Assembly (NCBI GenBank): GCA_018380195.1
Contig: JAGZUC010000002.1
Location: 62,001 to 126,000, forward strand
DNA: 64,000 nt
Reading direction: 5' to 3'
From: Collinsella sp.
GTDB lineage: Bacteria > Actinomycetota > Coriobacteriia > Coriobacteriales > Coriobacteriaceae
Shown here: piece by piece, positions 7,982-17,260 of the stretch
How positions within the stretch are numbered: the first letter of the stretch is position 1
Layout of the letters: every line of letters begins with the position of its first letter
The notes under the pieces: generated by a model
Database searches by the model: none
What the model was told of the DNA's origin: nothing
The model's input: only the letters and a program-made list of their open reading frames with translations
Position numbers and translations under genes: made by a program

Positions 7982-8893
7982 CTAAAAACGGTTGCCGCGG
8001 AAACCGCCGCCGTTGCGGCCGCCACGATCGCCACCGCGACCGCCGCGGTCGTTACCACGGTTGCCGCCGAAGCCACCACGGTTGCCACCGCGATCGCCAT
8101 AGCCACCACGGTTGCCGCCAAAGCCGCCGCGACCGCCACGGTCGCCGCCACGGTCACCAAAGCCGCCACGGCCGCCACGGTCGCCACCGCGACCACCGCG
8201 GTCACCGCCACGGCCACCGCGATCGCCAAAGCCGCCGCGACCGCCACGGTCGCCGCCACGGCCACCGCGATCGTCACGACCGCCGCGAGGACCGCGGTCC
8301 TCGTCCAGGCCCATGGCGACGAGCGGAGCGATGACCTTATCGAGAGCGGTCATCAGCTCGGTGGCCTCCTCGTAAGAAAGCTCGGGCAGGAGCTTCTCCT
8401 TCTTGTTGGCAAGCTCGACCAGGCCCTCAGCGGCATCCTCGGCAGCGAAGACAACGATCTTGCGCATATCGCCCTCGGCGTCGTCGATGCGGCCAACCAG
8501 ATCGGCAGCCTCGGCCTCGGCCATCAGACCATCGAGCTCACGAAGGCGCATGCCCAGCAGGTCGGACATTTCCTTCTGCTCCATCTTGGGCTTGAGGTCA
8601 AGAAGCTTGATGGCGCGCTCGATGTTCGCCATGCGCTCGGCCTTGGCCTCCTCCTCCTTGGAAATAGCAAAGCGACGGCTACGCAGCAGGCGGGCGGCCT
8701 TCTGCATCTTGTCCATCAGCTCTTCGTCATCGTAATCAACGGCGGCCTCGACAACCTCGGCCTCCTCCTCGGCGGAAACCTCGTCAGCAGCCTCAACCTC
8801 GGCAGCTTCGGTCTCCACGGTCTCGACTGCCTCAACCTCGGCAGCCACGGTCTCGTTCTCGGTCTCGTTCATGATCTCTTCGTTCTCGGACAT
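7982..8893 (-). CDS. RGG-box protein with an acidic N-terminus and helical middle
   Basis: 303 residues with three segments. Residues 1-55 are strongly acidic (Glu/Val/Ala-rich). Residues 56-195 are helical and charged, and include a possible winged-helix-like stretch (KPKMEQKEMSDLLGMRLREL, then DLVGRIDD). From about 196 to the end there are about 20 Arg-Gly-Gly triplets mixed with FGD and GGN, ending FRGNRF. RGG boxes are known to bind RNA and promote condensation. I do not recognise the family; the layout suggests an RNA-associated or DNA-associated regulator. It is monocistronic and convergent with pdxT. Confidence 0.8.
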   Translation of the reverse strand: MSENEEIMNETENETVAAEVEAVETVETEAAEVEAADEVSAEEEAEVVEAAVDYDDEELMDKMQKAARLLRSRRFAISKEEEAKAERMANIERAIKLLDLKPKMEQKEMSDLLGMRLRELDGLMAEAEAADLVGRIDDAEGDMRKIVVFAAEDAAEGLVELANKKEKLLPELSYEEATELMTALDKVIAPLVAMGLDEDRGPRGGRDDRGGRGGDRGGRGGFGDRGGRGGDRGGRGGDRGGRGGFGDRGGDRGGRGGFGGNRGGYGDRGGNRGGFGGNRGNDRGGRGGDRGGRNGGGFRGNRF

Positions 8894-9045
8894 GAGACTC
8901 CTTCTTGGCCCTCTCGGGCATCATCGCCCCATTCGCGGGGCCCGTCGCGCACTCTTTGCGCTTTAAACATTCATGCCTCTCGGCAAAACGTCCATTAGTT
9001 TATGGTGTCGCCATCCAATCTAGCTGCAGAATCTATGTGCACACA

Positions 9046-10461
9046 TTAATGCGACATGTGCGACTCGCGGCGAGCGTACACCAGCGACACCGCGAACCCG
9101 ACAACGGCAATCACGGCCGCCACGCGCACGGCGGCTGCAAATCCTATCGCCTGGGCAACGTCCGACGCAACGCCTGCGGCGCCAGCAGCCACCGCAGAAC
9201 TCGAAAGCAGGCCGATAAACAGCGACGGACCAAACGACGCGGCAATCATGTTCCACGTGTTAAGCAATGCCGTTCCGTGAGGATGCTCAGCGGCGGGAAG
9301 CGTCTCCAAACCGGCGGTCTGCGAGGGGCTCAGTACCAAACCGACGCCGGCATACACCACAACGGTCAGCAGCACGACAACGCCGATGTTCATGCTTGCC
9401 GCGGTCATCGAGATTGCCGTCTGCCCCACAGCGATCAGGGCAAAGCCGACCGGCAGCAGCGGCCACGCACCACGGGCATCCATCACGCGTCCGCCCACAA
9501 TCGAGGTCACGGCGTTGCAGGCGATCGCCGGCAAAATGAGCAAACCCGCGACAAGTGCGGTCATGCCGTATGCGCCCTCAAAATAGAGCGGCAACAAAAC
9601 GCTCATCGAGAACGTCGTCATCATCGACACCACCACAAGCAGGCATGCAGGCCAAAAACGAACGCTCGCCATGGGACGCACGTTAAGCACCGGATGCTTG
9701 AGCTTGAGCTGACGAACCGCAAACAGGCCGAGCACCACAACAGCGGCGAAAAGCGTCGCGATACCGGCCATCACATTGGTCGAGAACTCGCCTACGGAAT
9801 ACACAAACGCCGTAATGCCGGCGGCGAGCAAAACAACCGACAGAATATCAAGCGTGGTGTTCGAGCGCTCTCCGACATTCCGAACGAGCTTTGCTGCCGC
9901 CGCGGCGACCACGACACCGCCCACCAGCGGCACTACGAACACCGCCCTCCAGCCAAACAACGTGCACATAAGACCACTAATCACGGGCCCAAACGCCGGC
10001 CCTAGCGTAATGCAGGCACCGCCCAGGCTCAGATACAGACCGAGCTTCTCGCGCGGAGCACAAGATAGCACCACATTCATCATGAGCGGAAACAAGATGC
10101 CCGATCCCGCAGCCTGCAAAATACGACTTGGCAGCAAAACGGTAAACGACGGGGCGACCAGGCACAGGACTTCTCCGGCGACCATGCATCCGCATGCGAA
10201 AAACAGCAGCTTGCGCGTCGAGAAACGACCGGACAGAAAGGCCATGATGGCCGTAAAGATCGACGTCACGATCATGTATCCCGAAACTAGCCACTGCGCC
10301 GTGGTGGCACTCACCGAAAAGGCCGCCATGATATCGTGCAGTGCCACGTTAATGATGTTCTCGTTAAACGCGGCGACAAAGGCTGCAATATACATTACGA
10401 CGAGAAACGCCGAAGTGGCCGATGGCGTTGCTTGAACTTGTTGCTGAGATTTGCTCCCCAT
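9046..10461 (-). CDS. MFS drug-efflux transporter (DHA2-like)
   Basis: 471 residues from ATG 10461, with AAGGAAAT upstream. It has about 14 hydrophobic segments, as in the 14-TM DHA2 subfamily. Motifs include NVALHDIMAAFSVS and TTAQWLVSGYMI in the first helices, FLSGRFSTRKLLF (motif A region) and GPAFGPVISGLM (motif C-like, antiporter). It probably exports a toxic or antibiotic compound in exchange for protons; the substrate is unknown. No regulator is adjacent. Confidence 0.88.
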   Translation of the reverse strand: MGSKSQQQVQATPSATSAFLVVMYIAAFVAAFNENIINVALHDIMAAFSVSATTAQWLVSGYMIVTSIFTAIMAFLSGRFSTRKLLFFACGCMVAGEVLCLVAPSFTVLLPSRILQAAGSGILFPLMMNVVLSCAPREKLGLYLSLGGACITLGPAFGPVISGLMCTLFGWRAVFVVPLVGGVVVAAAAAKLVRNVGERSNTTLDILSVVLLAAGITAFVYSVGEFSTNVMAGIATLFAAVVVLGLFAVRQLKLKHPVLNVRPMASVRFWPACLLVVVSMMTTFSMSVLLPLYFEGAYGMTALVAGLLILPAIACNAVTSIVGGRVMDARGAWPLLPVGFALIAVGQTAISMTAASMNIGVVVLLTVVVYAGVGLVLSPSQTAGLETLPAAEHPHGTALLNTWNMIAASFGPSLFIGLLSSSAVAAGAAGVASDVAQAIGFAAAVRVAAVIAVVGFAVSLVYARRESHMSH

Positions 10462-10665
10462 GCATTTCCTTCCTCTTGGAACGACAGTCGCATCGCCCCA
10501 GAGGAACAGTCCAGGGCGAAAATGAGCCCTAGACTTACGCCAGACGCCGCACACGACGAATCTGACAACATGGTCCAACGTCGAAAGATTGTAACGCGGA
10601 CGCGCAGCTTTCCTTCCGCGCTATTATTAAAAGTCCACGAAAGCATAAGACATGAGGAGCCCGCC

Positions 10666-11076
10666 ATGATTAAGCCCATCATGAAATCCGAGTTCTTTTT
10701 GCGCCTGCCTTCCGAAGACGCGGGCCCCGATGACGCCGTGACCGGGCAGGACCTCCTGGATACGCTCCATGAGCATGAGCACGAGTGCGTGGGCCTCGCC
10801 GCCAATATGATCGGCGTGCGCAAACGCATCATCTGCGTAAAGGACGGCAACAGGGCGCTGTTGATGTACAACCCTCAAATTCTTGAGCAGGTCAATGCTT
10901 ATCAGACGAGCGAAGGATGTCTCTCGCTTTCCGGCGAGCGCCCCTGTACTCGCTATCGCCGCATTAAGGTTGAGTATTTGGACGAGAATTTCGTCCACCG
11001 CATCAAAAACTTCTCGGGCTACACCGCCGAGATCATCCAACACGAAATCGACCACTGTTGCGGAATCGTTATATAG
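10666..11076 (+). CDS. Peptide deformylase, short variant
   Basis: 136 residues from ATG 10666. Deformylases remove the N-formyl group from new proteins. Motif 2 EGCLSL supplies the metal Cys, and motif 3 QHEIDH supplies two His plus the catalytic Glu. Motif 1 reads VGLAANMIG, with Met where the usual Gln stands, a variation I recall in annotated short deformylases of Firmicutes and Coriobacteria. Probably active. A related protein at 18471 lacks the catalytic Glu. An inverted-repeat terminator follows. Confidence 0.85.
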   Translation: MIKPIMKSEFFLRLPSEDAGPDDAVTGQDLLDTLHEHEHECVGLAANMIGVRKRIICVKDGNRALLMYNPQILEQVNAYQTSEGCLSLSGERPCTRYRRIKVEYLDENFVHRIKNFSGYTAEIIQHEIDHCCGIVI

Positions 11077-11092
11077 TTCCACCGATTCAAGA

Positions 11093-11126
11093 AAGCTCCC
11101 TGCAGCAAAACAACTGCAGGGAGCTT
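11093..11126. terminator. Bidirectional terminator between deformylase and aminotransferase genes
   Basis: AAGCTCCCTGCAG, loop CAAAACA, CTGCAGGGAGCTT, placed between the convergent genes ending at 11076 and 11152. Confidence 0.75.
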
Positions 11127-11151
11127 CTCATAGTGCGGAGCTTCTATCCCA

Positions 11152-12672
11152 CTAGCTCTGGCGGTAGTGATCGAAGAAGTCGGCGAGGTCTTCGAGGGAC
11201 TCTTTGAGCACTTCCATGCGCGGCAGGTACACGATACGGAAGTGGTCGGGCTCAGCCCAGTTAAAGCCGCCGCCGCGCGTGATCAGGATCTTCTTCTCGT
11301 GCAGCAGGTCAAGGGCGAACTGCTCGTCATCGGTGATGTTGAACTTCTTCACATCCATCTTGGGGAAGATGTAGAACGCTGCACGCGGCTTAACCACCGA
11401 GATGCCGTCAATCTTGTTGAGCGCCTCATACACAAAGTTGCGCTGCTCGTAGACACGGCCGCCGGGGCGGATGTAGTCGTTAACCGACTGATGGCCGCCG
11501 AGCGCCGTCTGGACGATCGACTGAGCCGGCACGTTGGAGCACAGGCGCATGTTGGAGAGCATGTTGATGCCCATGATGAAGTCGCTCATGCAGCGCTGGT
11601 TGCCCGAAAGCACCATCCAGCCGATGCGATAACCCGCAATCATATGCGACTTGGACAGGCCGCTAAACGTAACGCAGGGCAGATCGGGAGCGAGCGAGGC
11701 AATCGAGACGTGCTCGTAGCCGTCCATGCATAGGCGGTCGTAGATCTCATCGGCAAAGATCATGAGCTGGTGCCTGCGCGCAACCTCAACGATGCCCTCG
11801 AGCACCTCGCGCGGGTAGACCGAGCCCGTGGGGTTGTTGGGGTTGATGATGACGAGGGCCTTGGTCGCGCTCGTGATCTTGGACTCCATATCCTCCAGAT
11901 CGGGATACCAATCCGCCTGCTCATCGCACAGATAGTGCACGGGATGACCGCCGGCAAGGGTCGCGCACGCCGTCCAGAGCGGATAGTCGGGGCTGGGGAT
12001 CAGAATCTCGTCGCCATTGTCGAGCAGCGCGTTCATCGAAAGCTGAATGAGCTCGGACACGCCGTTGCCCGTGTAGATGTGCTCCATCTGAACGTTGGGC
12101 AGGCCCTTGATCTGCGAGTACTGCATAATCGCCTTGCGTGCAGAGAACAGACCGCGCGAGTTGGAATAGCCTTCGCAGTCGGGCAGCTGCTGGCGCATGT
12201 CCTTGATAACCTCGTCAGGCGTGCGGAAACCGAAGGGCGCCGGGTTGCCGATATTGAGCTTGAGGATGCGCTCGCCCTCGTCCTCCATGCGGGCAGCCTC
12301 GTCGACGACGGGACCGCGCACGTCATACAGGACGTTATCAAGCTTGGTGGATTTAGAAAAAGTACGCATGGTGGTGCTCCTTGGAATTTGAGCTGAGGGA
12401 TGGGGTTCGGGCTTGGAATCGTTGCGAGGCGATGATGCCTCGCCTTGATCGGCGTCACCGGCAAGCAGCCAGGAAACATCGACCTCCAAAATGCGGGCGA
12501 GCAGCTCTGCCACATCGCGCCGCGGAATCGTCTTGCCACTCACATATTGGCTCATCTGACTCTTGCCGAGTTTTTTGCCGAGCATCTCCGAAGCGCGGAT
12601 TACGTCCGACTGGCGAACGTCGCGATCGGACATGGTCTGTCGCAGGCGATCGCTAAACGTCTCTTGGGCCAC
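11152..12672 (-). CDS. XRE-type HTH domain fused to an AlaA-like class I aminotransferase
   Basis: 506 residues. The start is GTG 12672 (read as MAQETFSDRL), preceded by GGAGG with 5 bases spacing; the longer frame from 12711 lies inside the operator. Residues about 1-65 form an XRE helix-turn-helix (VRQSDVIRASEMLG, then SQMSQYVSGKTIPRRD). After a linker, the PLP aminotransferase shows NIGNPAPFGF, the PNNPTG motif (VIINPNNPTGSVY), the lysine in SGLSKSHMIAGYRIGW and an Arg near FRIVYLPR. The catalytic part resembles AlaA/AlaT alanine-pyruvate enzymes. It may couple amino-acid or PLP state to transcription and control itself through the half-sites upstream. Confidence 0.9.
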   Translation of the reverse strand: MAQETFSDRLRQTMSDRDVRQSDVIRASEMLGKKLGKSQMSQYVSGKTIPRRDVAELLARILEVDVSWLLAGDADQGEASSPRNDSKPEPHPSAQIPRSTTMRTFSKSTKLDNVLYDVRGPVVDEAARMEDEGERILKLNIGNPAPFGFRTPDEVIKDMRQQLPDCEGYSNSRGLFSARKAIMQYSQIKGLPNVQMEHIYTGNGVSELIQLSMNALLDNGDEILIPSPDYPLWTACATLAGGHPVHYLCDEQADWYPDLEDMESKITSATKALVIINPNNPTGSVYPREVLEGIVEVARRHQLMIFADEIYDRLCMDGYEHVSIASLAPDLPCVTFSGLSKSHMIAGYRIGWMVLSGNQRCMSDFIMGINMLSNMRLCSNVPAQSIVQTALGGHQSVNDYIRPGGRVYEQRNFVYEALNKIDGISVVKPRAAFYIFPKMDVKKFNITDDEQFALDLLHEKKILITRGGGFNWAEPDHFRIVYLPRMEVLKESLEDLADFFDHYRQS

Positions 12673-12693
12673 TAGAACCTCCTTGCTGGCAAA

Positions 12694-12775
12694 GTTCAAT
12701 TTATAGAACACAAATTGAACCTGAGTTCAATTTAGGCAGCAGTATAGCGCCGTACCTCATTCGCAAGTTCAATTT
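12694..12775. promoter_or_regulatory. Operator cluster of GTTCAATTT half-sites
   Basis: A perfect palindrome AAATTGAAC-CTGA-GTTCAATTT spans 12712-12733. Further GTTCAATTT half-sites lie at 12694-12703 and 12767-12775. All are directly upstream of the HTH-aminotransferase fusion, which is the obvious candidate to bind them. Confidence 0.7.
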
Positions 12776-12834
12776 CATAAGAAAATGTACCGAACTCCGA
12801 GATTTGCCCAAAGCGGACAATGACGTGTACACGT

Positions 12835-13692
12835 TTAGAGGTATTCAAGGAATCGAACAGCGGCAAGCGAAACGTCGGCGGTGCGGTATATGGCGTTGAT
12901 CTGCCGATGAGGATGTCCCTCGAGCGGGCGCACGGCAACATCGAACTGGCAGCGGCGCAAGATGAGCGCCGGAAGAATGCTCACGCCCAGGCCGTCCTCG
13001 ACCATGGCCATAATCGCATAGTCATCCCAGGTTGACAGCTTAGAGCGTACCGCCAGGCCCGCGCGGCGAAACAGCGGCGTAATCTCGTCGTCGCTACCCC
13101 GTTCTAGCAGAATAAACTGCGCGTTGGCCAAATCGGCAAGAGAGACGACCTCCGCGGTGGCAAGCGAGGAGTCCGCTGGCACCACGGCCATCAGCTCGTC
13201 TTGAACCAACGACCGCGACGCCATGCCGGCACCGCGTGGCTCGCGCGGAATAAAGCCCAGGTCGCAGCGGCCTTCCGCCACCCATTGCTCGATCTCGGAG
13301 TAATCACCCATCAGCAGCTCGTAATCGACATCTGGATAATCGGCACGAAACCGCGCAATCACCGGCGGCAGCACATGGGTCGCCACACTCGAAAACGTAC
13401 CGATGCAGATTTTGCCGCGCATGAGCCCACGCATCTCGTCCACGCGTCGCTGCAGGCGGCCAAACTCTTCGCATAACGCCTCGACTGCCGGCATGACCTG
13501 CCGCCCGTCGGCAGAAAGCACCACGCCCTCGCGGCTGCGATCAAGCACCTTAAAACCCCAGTCGGCCTCAAGATCGCCCACCATGCGGCTCACGCCCGAC
13601 TGCGAATAGCTCAGCCGCTCTGCGGCGCGTGTAAAACTGCCGGCGCGCACCGTCTCGAGCAGCACCTGCATCTTTTGGATATTGGTCTCCAC
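12835..13692 (-). CDS. LysR-family regulator (first LysR/EamA pair)
   Basis: 285 residues from GTG 13692 (METNIQKMQVLL), with a purine-rich AGGGTGGGG upstream; an ATG at 13713 is possible. The N-terminal winged helix reads AGSFTRAAERLSYSQSGVSR, and a LysR effector-binding domain fills the rest. It is divergent from an EamA transporter gene and shares the distinctive WDDYAIMAMVEDGLGVSIL stretch with the LysR at 48384, which is also divergent from an EamA gene. It probably controls the transporter through the palindrome at 13766. Confidence 0.9.
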   Translation of the reverse strand: METNIQKMQVLLETVRAGSFTRAAERLSYSQSGVSRMVGDLEADWGFKVLDRSREGVVLSADGRQVMPAVEALCEEFGRLQRRVDEMRGLMRGKICIGTFSSVATHVLPPVIARFRADYPDVDYELLMGDYSEIEQWVAEGRCDLGFIPREPRGAGMASRSLVQDELMAVVPADSSLATAEVVSLADLANAQFILLERGSDDEITPLFRRAGLAVRSKLSTWDDYAIMAMVEDGLGVSILPALILRRCQFDVAVRPLEGHPHRQINAIYRTADVSLAAVRFLEYL

Positions 13693-13765
13693 GGCACGTC
13701 CCCACCCTTGCATGAGCTTTTGTCATGTTTTCCATGCATTATATTCGCTTTTCTTCTAAAGCCAG

Positions 13766-13780
13766 TTCACCCATAGTGAA
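13766..13780. promoter_or_regulatory. LysR-type box between LysR and EamA genes
   Basis: TTCAC-CCATA-GTGAA, a perfect interrupted palindrome of the T-N11-A kind, centrally placed in the divergent promoter region. Confidence 0.6.
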
Positions 13781-13810
13781 TATGCTCGGATATAGAGGGG
13801 ATGTCAGCGC

Positions 13811-14722
13811 ATGAACAACGGACTGTTTACGTACTTAGCAGCATTGCTATTGTTTGGCTCCAACGGCATCATCGCCGCTGCCATCGCGCTGCCGAGCTCC
13901 GATATCGTGCTCCTGCGCACGTTTTTGGGCGCACTCTCGCTTGTCACCGTCCTCGCCATCACCCAACGCCATAAGTTGCAGGCGCCATCTCGCCCCCGCG
14001 AAGCCGCAGCCCTCCTCCTTTCGGGAGCCGCGCTGGGCGCCAGCTGGATTTTTCTGTTCCGCGCTTATCAGACAATCGGCGTCGGCGTTTCCTCGCTGCT
14101 GTACTACTGCGGGCCCATCATCGTCATGGCCCTCTCGCCGTTTATCTTTGGCGAAAAATTGACCGGTGGCAAAATCGCCGGCTTCATAGCTGTCGCCTGC
14201 GGCGCCTTCCTCATCGCGGCCCAAGGCCTCGGCGGCAATATGCCCATCACAGGCATCGTGTGCGGCATCGCCTCGGCCTTCTGCTATGCATTGATGGTCA
14301 TCGCCAGCAAGGGTGCGCCGCACATCGAGGGCCTCGAGAACTCCGCGCTCCAGGTAAGCGCTGCCTTTGTGACCGCGCTGATCCTTACGCTCTTCACGCA
14401 AGGTGCCCCCTCGTTTTTCTCCCCCAGCATTGCCGCCGGCATCGATTGGCGCGCCGTCGTCATGCTCGGCGTCGTCAACACCGGCATCGGCTGCCTGCTC
14501 TACTTTAGCGCCGTCGCCAAACTGCCCGTCCAGACCGTCGCCGTCGTCGGCTACCTCGAGCCGCTTTCGGCGGTCGTGTTCTCGGCCGTCCTTTTGGGCG
14601 AAGCCATAACACCGGTCCGTCTGATGGGCGCCGTGCTTATCATCGGCGGCGCGATCTTTTGCGAACTCGCCGGCAAACGCGCAAACGCCAAGGCTGGCAT
14701 CGCCCAGACAGCACGCGCTTAA
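13811..14722 (+). CDS. EamA/DMT-family transporter
   Basis: 303 residues from ATG 13811 with AGGGGAT upstream. Ten predicted membrane helices in two EamA repeats: the first from NGLFTYLAALLLFGSNGII, the second from GIVCGIASAFCYALMVIA. The terminal LEPLSAVVFSAVLLGE is typical of the family. These proteins export metabolites or amino acids; the cargo is unknown. It is divergent from its likely LysR regulator. Confidence 0.9.
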   Translation: MNNGLFTYLAALLLFGSNGIIAAAIALPSSDIVLLRTFLGALSLVTVLAITQRHKLQAPSRPREAAALLLSGAALGASWIFLFRAYQTIGVGVSSLLYYCGPIIVMALSPFIFGEKLTGGKIAGFIAVACGAFLIAAQGLGGNMPITGIVCGIASAFCYALMVIASKGAPHIEGLENSALQVSAAFVTALILTLFTQGAPSFFSPSIAAGIDWRAVVMLGVVNTGIGCLLYFSAVAKLPVQTVAVVGYLEPLSAVVFSAVLLGEAITPVRLMGAVLIIGGAIFCELAGKRANAKAGIAQTARA

Positions 14723-14724
14723 AA

Positions 14725-14806
14725 GCCCCTCTTCTGTTTCGAAGCAGGGGCGCGTCCGCGGTTATCACATTGCAGCAAGCCATTCAGCGGATATGCCCCT
14801 GCTTTG
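14725..14806. repeat. Overlapping inverted repeats after the EamA gene
   Basis: GCCCCT and AGGGGC form a hairpin at 14725-14751. TTTCGAAGCAGGGGC near 14738 pairs with GCCCCTGCTTTGAAA near 14790. The two structures are mutually exclusive. No T-run follows, so the role in termination is uncertain. Confidence 0.5.
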
Positions 14807-14826
14807 AAATGCTACCTGCGTACGTG

Positions 14827-14850
14827 AATAATCCCCAGATGGGGATTATT
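14827..14850. promoter_or_regulatory. Perfect palindrome upstream of kup
   Basis: AATAATCCCC-AGAT-GGGGATTATT, with 10-bp arms, followed by TGTCT. It lies about 100 bases before the kup start. It could be an operator for kup or a terminator of the preceding gene. Confidence 0.5.
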
Positions 14851-14949
14851 GTCTAAAACACCCCGATGTGCCAAACTGCTCTTGTATGTATAAAGATGGC
14901 ATAAAGGTCTACTGCTCGTGGCAGAGGCCAGATGTCCAAGGGAGTCCAC

Positions 14950-17181
14950 GTGGCACACAACAAGCCGGAGGCAAGCCTCCAAGACCAGCGTAGTCAAGGC
15001 GGGCATGGAGCCATTCCCCTCTCCGCTGGCATGCTGCTCGTTACGCTCGGCGTCGTCTATGGTGACATCGGCACGAGCCCCATGTACACCATGAAATCAA
15101 TCGTCGCCAACAACGGCGGCATCGGCACCGTCAGTGAGGACATGATCCTGGGCGCGCTCTCGCTCGTCATCTGGACCATGACGCTCGTGACCACGGTCAA
15201 GTACGTGGTAATTGCCATGAAGGCCGACAACCACAACGAAGGCGGCATCTTCGCCCTGTTCAGCCTCGTTCGCAAGGTGGCGCCGTGGCTGATTCTCCCC
15301 GCCATGATCGGCGGTGCGGCACTGCTTGCCGACGGCATCCTCACCCCCGCCGTCACGGTTACCACGGCCATCGAGGGTCTGCGCACCATCGAATGGGGCC
15401 ATGCGCTGCTGGGCGACGGCCAGACCAACGTCATCATCATTACCATCATCATTATCTGCGGTCTGTTTGCCATGCAGCGCGCCGGCACCTCGTCAATCGG
15501 CAAGCTCTTCGGTCCGCTCATGACGCTATGGTTCCTGTTCCTGGCGGGCGCCGGCTTGTTCAACATGCTCGGCAACCTGTCCATCTTGCGCGCACTCAAC
15601 CCCATCCGCGGCATCATGTTCCTGTTCTCGCCCATCAACCACTCGGGCATCATGGTGCTCGGCTTTGTCTTTCTGTCGACGACCGGCGCCGAGGCGCTCT
15701 ATTCGGACATGGGTCACGTGGGCAAGGCTAACATTTACGCATCCTGGCCGTTCGTAAAGGCGGCGCTCATCCTTAACTATCTGGGTCAGGGCGCTTGGCT
15801 GCTCGCCAACAACTCCAATCCCCAGATGCTCGCGATGGACATCGTCAACCCGTTCTACATGATGCTTCCCGAGCCCCTGCGCCCCCTTGCCATCGTGCTT
15901 TCGGCCGTGGCGGCCATCATCGCCTCGCAGGCGCTCATCACCGGCTCGTTCTCGCTGGTATCCGAGGCCACGCGTCTCAACCTTATGCCGCATCTGCGCA
16001 TCCACTACCCCAGCGACACCAAGGGCCAGCTCTATATTCCGCTCGTCAACAACATCATGTGGGTCGGCTGCATCTTCATCGTGCTGCTATTCCAGAACTC
16101 TGAGCGCATGGAAAGCGCCTATGGCCTCGCCATCACCGTGACCATGCTCATGACCACCACACTGCTGACGAGCTATATCGCCGGCATCCTCAAGCACAAG
16201 CTGGGTGCCTGCGTCTTCGCCCTGCTCTTTGGTGCCATTGAGCTGTGCTTCTTCGCTTCGTGCCTCACTATGTTCTTTGACGGCGGCTACGTCATGATCT
16301 TCCTGGCCGCGCTGCTGTTTGGCCTTATGTATGTGTGACGCCGCGGCACCGCCATCGAGCGCACGCAAACGATCCTGCTGCCCGTCTCCAAGTACATCGA
16401 CCAGCTCAATCGCCTGCGCAATGACGAGACCTACCCCGTGCTCGCCGACAATCTGGTGTTCCTCACCAACAGCCCCGATCCGCTCACGCTCGACCGCGAC
16501 GTGCTCTATTCCATCCTGGACAAGCACCCCAAGCGCGCCAAGGCATATTGGTTCATCAACGTGCACGTTACCGACGAGCCCTATACGCACGAGTATTCCG
16601 TCGAGACCTTTGGCACGGACTTTTTGTTCCGCGTGCGCTTGGACCTGGGCTTTAAGGTCAATCAGCGCATCAACGCCTACCTGCGCCAGATCGTTGGCGA
16701 CCTGATGGCATCGGGTGAGTTGCCGCCGCAACATCACACCTACTCCATCTACGAGACACGCGGCAACGTGGGCGACTTCCGTTTTTGCATGCTGCGCAAG
16801 ATGCTTGCCCCCGAAACAGACATCAACCGCAACGACCATCGCGTCATGGCCATCAAGTACGCCGTCCGCCGCGCCTGCGGAAGCCCGGCACGTTGGTACG
16901 GTCTCAAGAACTCGGCCATCATCATCGAGTACGTGCCGCTGTTTGCCCGCATGCGCCCAGCCGTCAAACTTGTGCGCACCCAGGTGCCGCTCGAGATCCT
17001 GATCGAAGAGGCCGAGGAAATGGAAGTCGACATCTTCTCGGACGACCTGGTCAACGGCAACGAAGCCGGTAAGGACATGAACGTCGATCCCACCGAGCTG
17101 CTCGAGAGCGTCGCCGATACGCCCGAACAGCAACAGCTCGACGGCCTCGAGAGCGAACAACTCAACGACGCCAACTTCTAG
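14950..17181 (+). pseudogene. kup: KUP-family potassium transporter interrupted by an in-frame TGA
   Basis: The N-terminal part (14950-16338) starts at GTG 14950 after AAGGGAG and shows LVTLGVVYGDIGTSPMYT and about 12 helices. The frame meets TGA at 16336-16338 but continues without any shift as RRGTAIERTQTILLPVSKY and the cytoplasmic domain to 17181 (about 743 codons in all). In KUP proteins this point, at the end of the last helix before RGT, usually carries Trp, so TGG to TGA is the simplest explanation. KUP imports K+ with protons. It may be a recent nonsense mutation, a readthrough case or a base-call error. Confidence 0.85.
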
Positions 17182-17202
17182 CGACGTCACAAATCGACGA
17201 CA

Positions 17203-17239
17203 GCGGCCCTGCATCTCACGGGAGACGCAGGGCCGCTTT
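17203..17239. terminator. Bidirectional terminator between kup and bile salt hydrolase
   Basis: GCGGCCCTGC, loop, GCAGGGCCGC followed by TTTG; it sits between convergent genes. Confidence 0.75.
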
Positions 17240-17260
17240 GCATTGCAGTAAAGCTAACGG

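Noticed and set aside
8018..8280. Regular short repeats looking like a CRISPR array
   Set aside because: They are the codons of the RGG tail, with period set by Arg-Gly-Gly, and have no spacers.
16336..16338. TGA in kup as a selenocysteine codon
   Set aside because: No selenoprotein family relation, no recognisable hairpin following, and Trp is the residue expected there.
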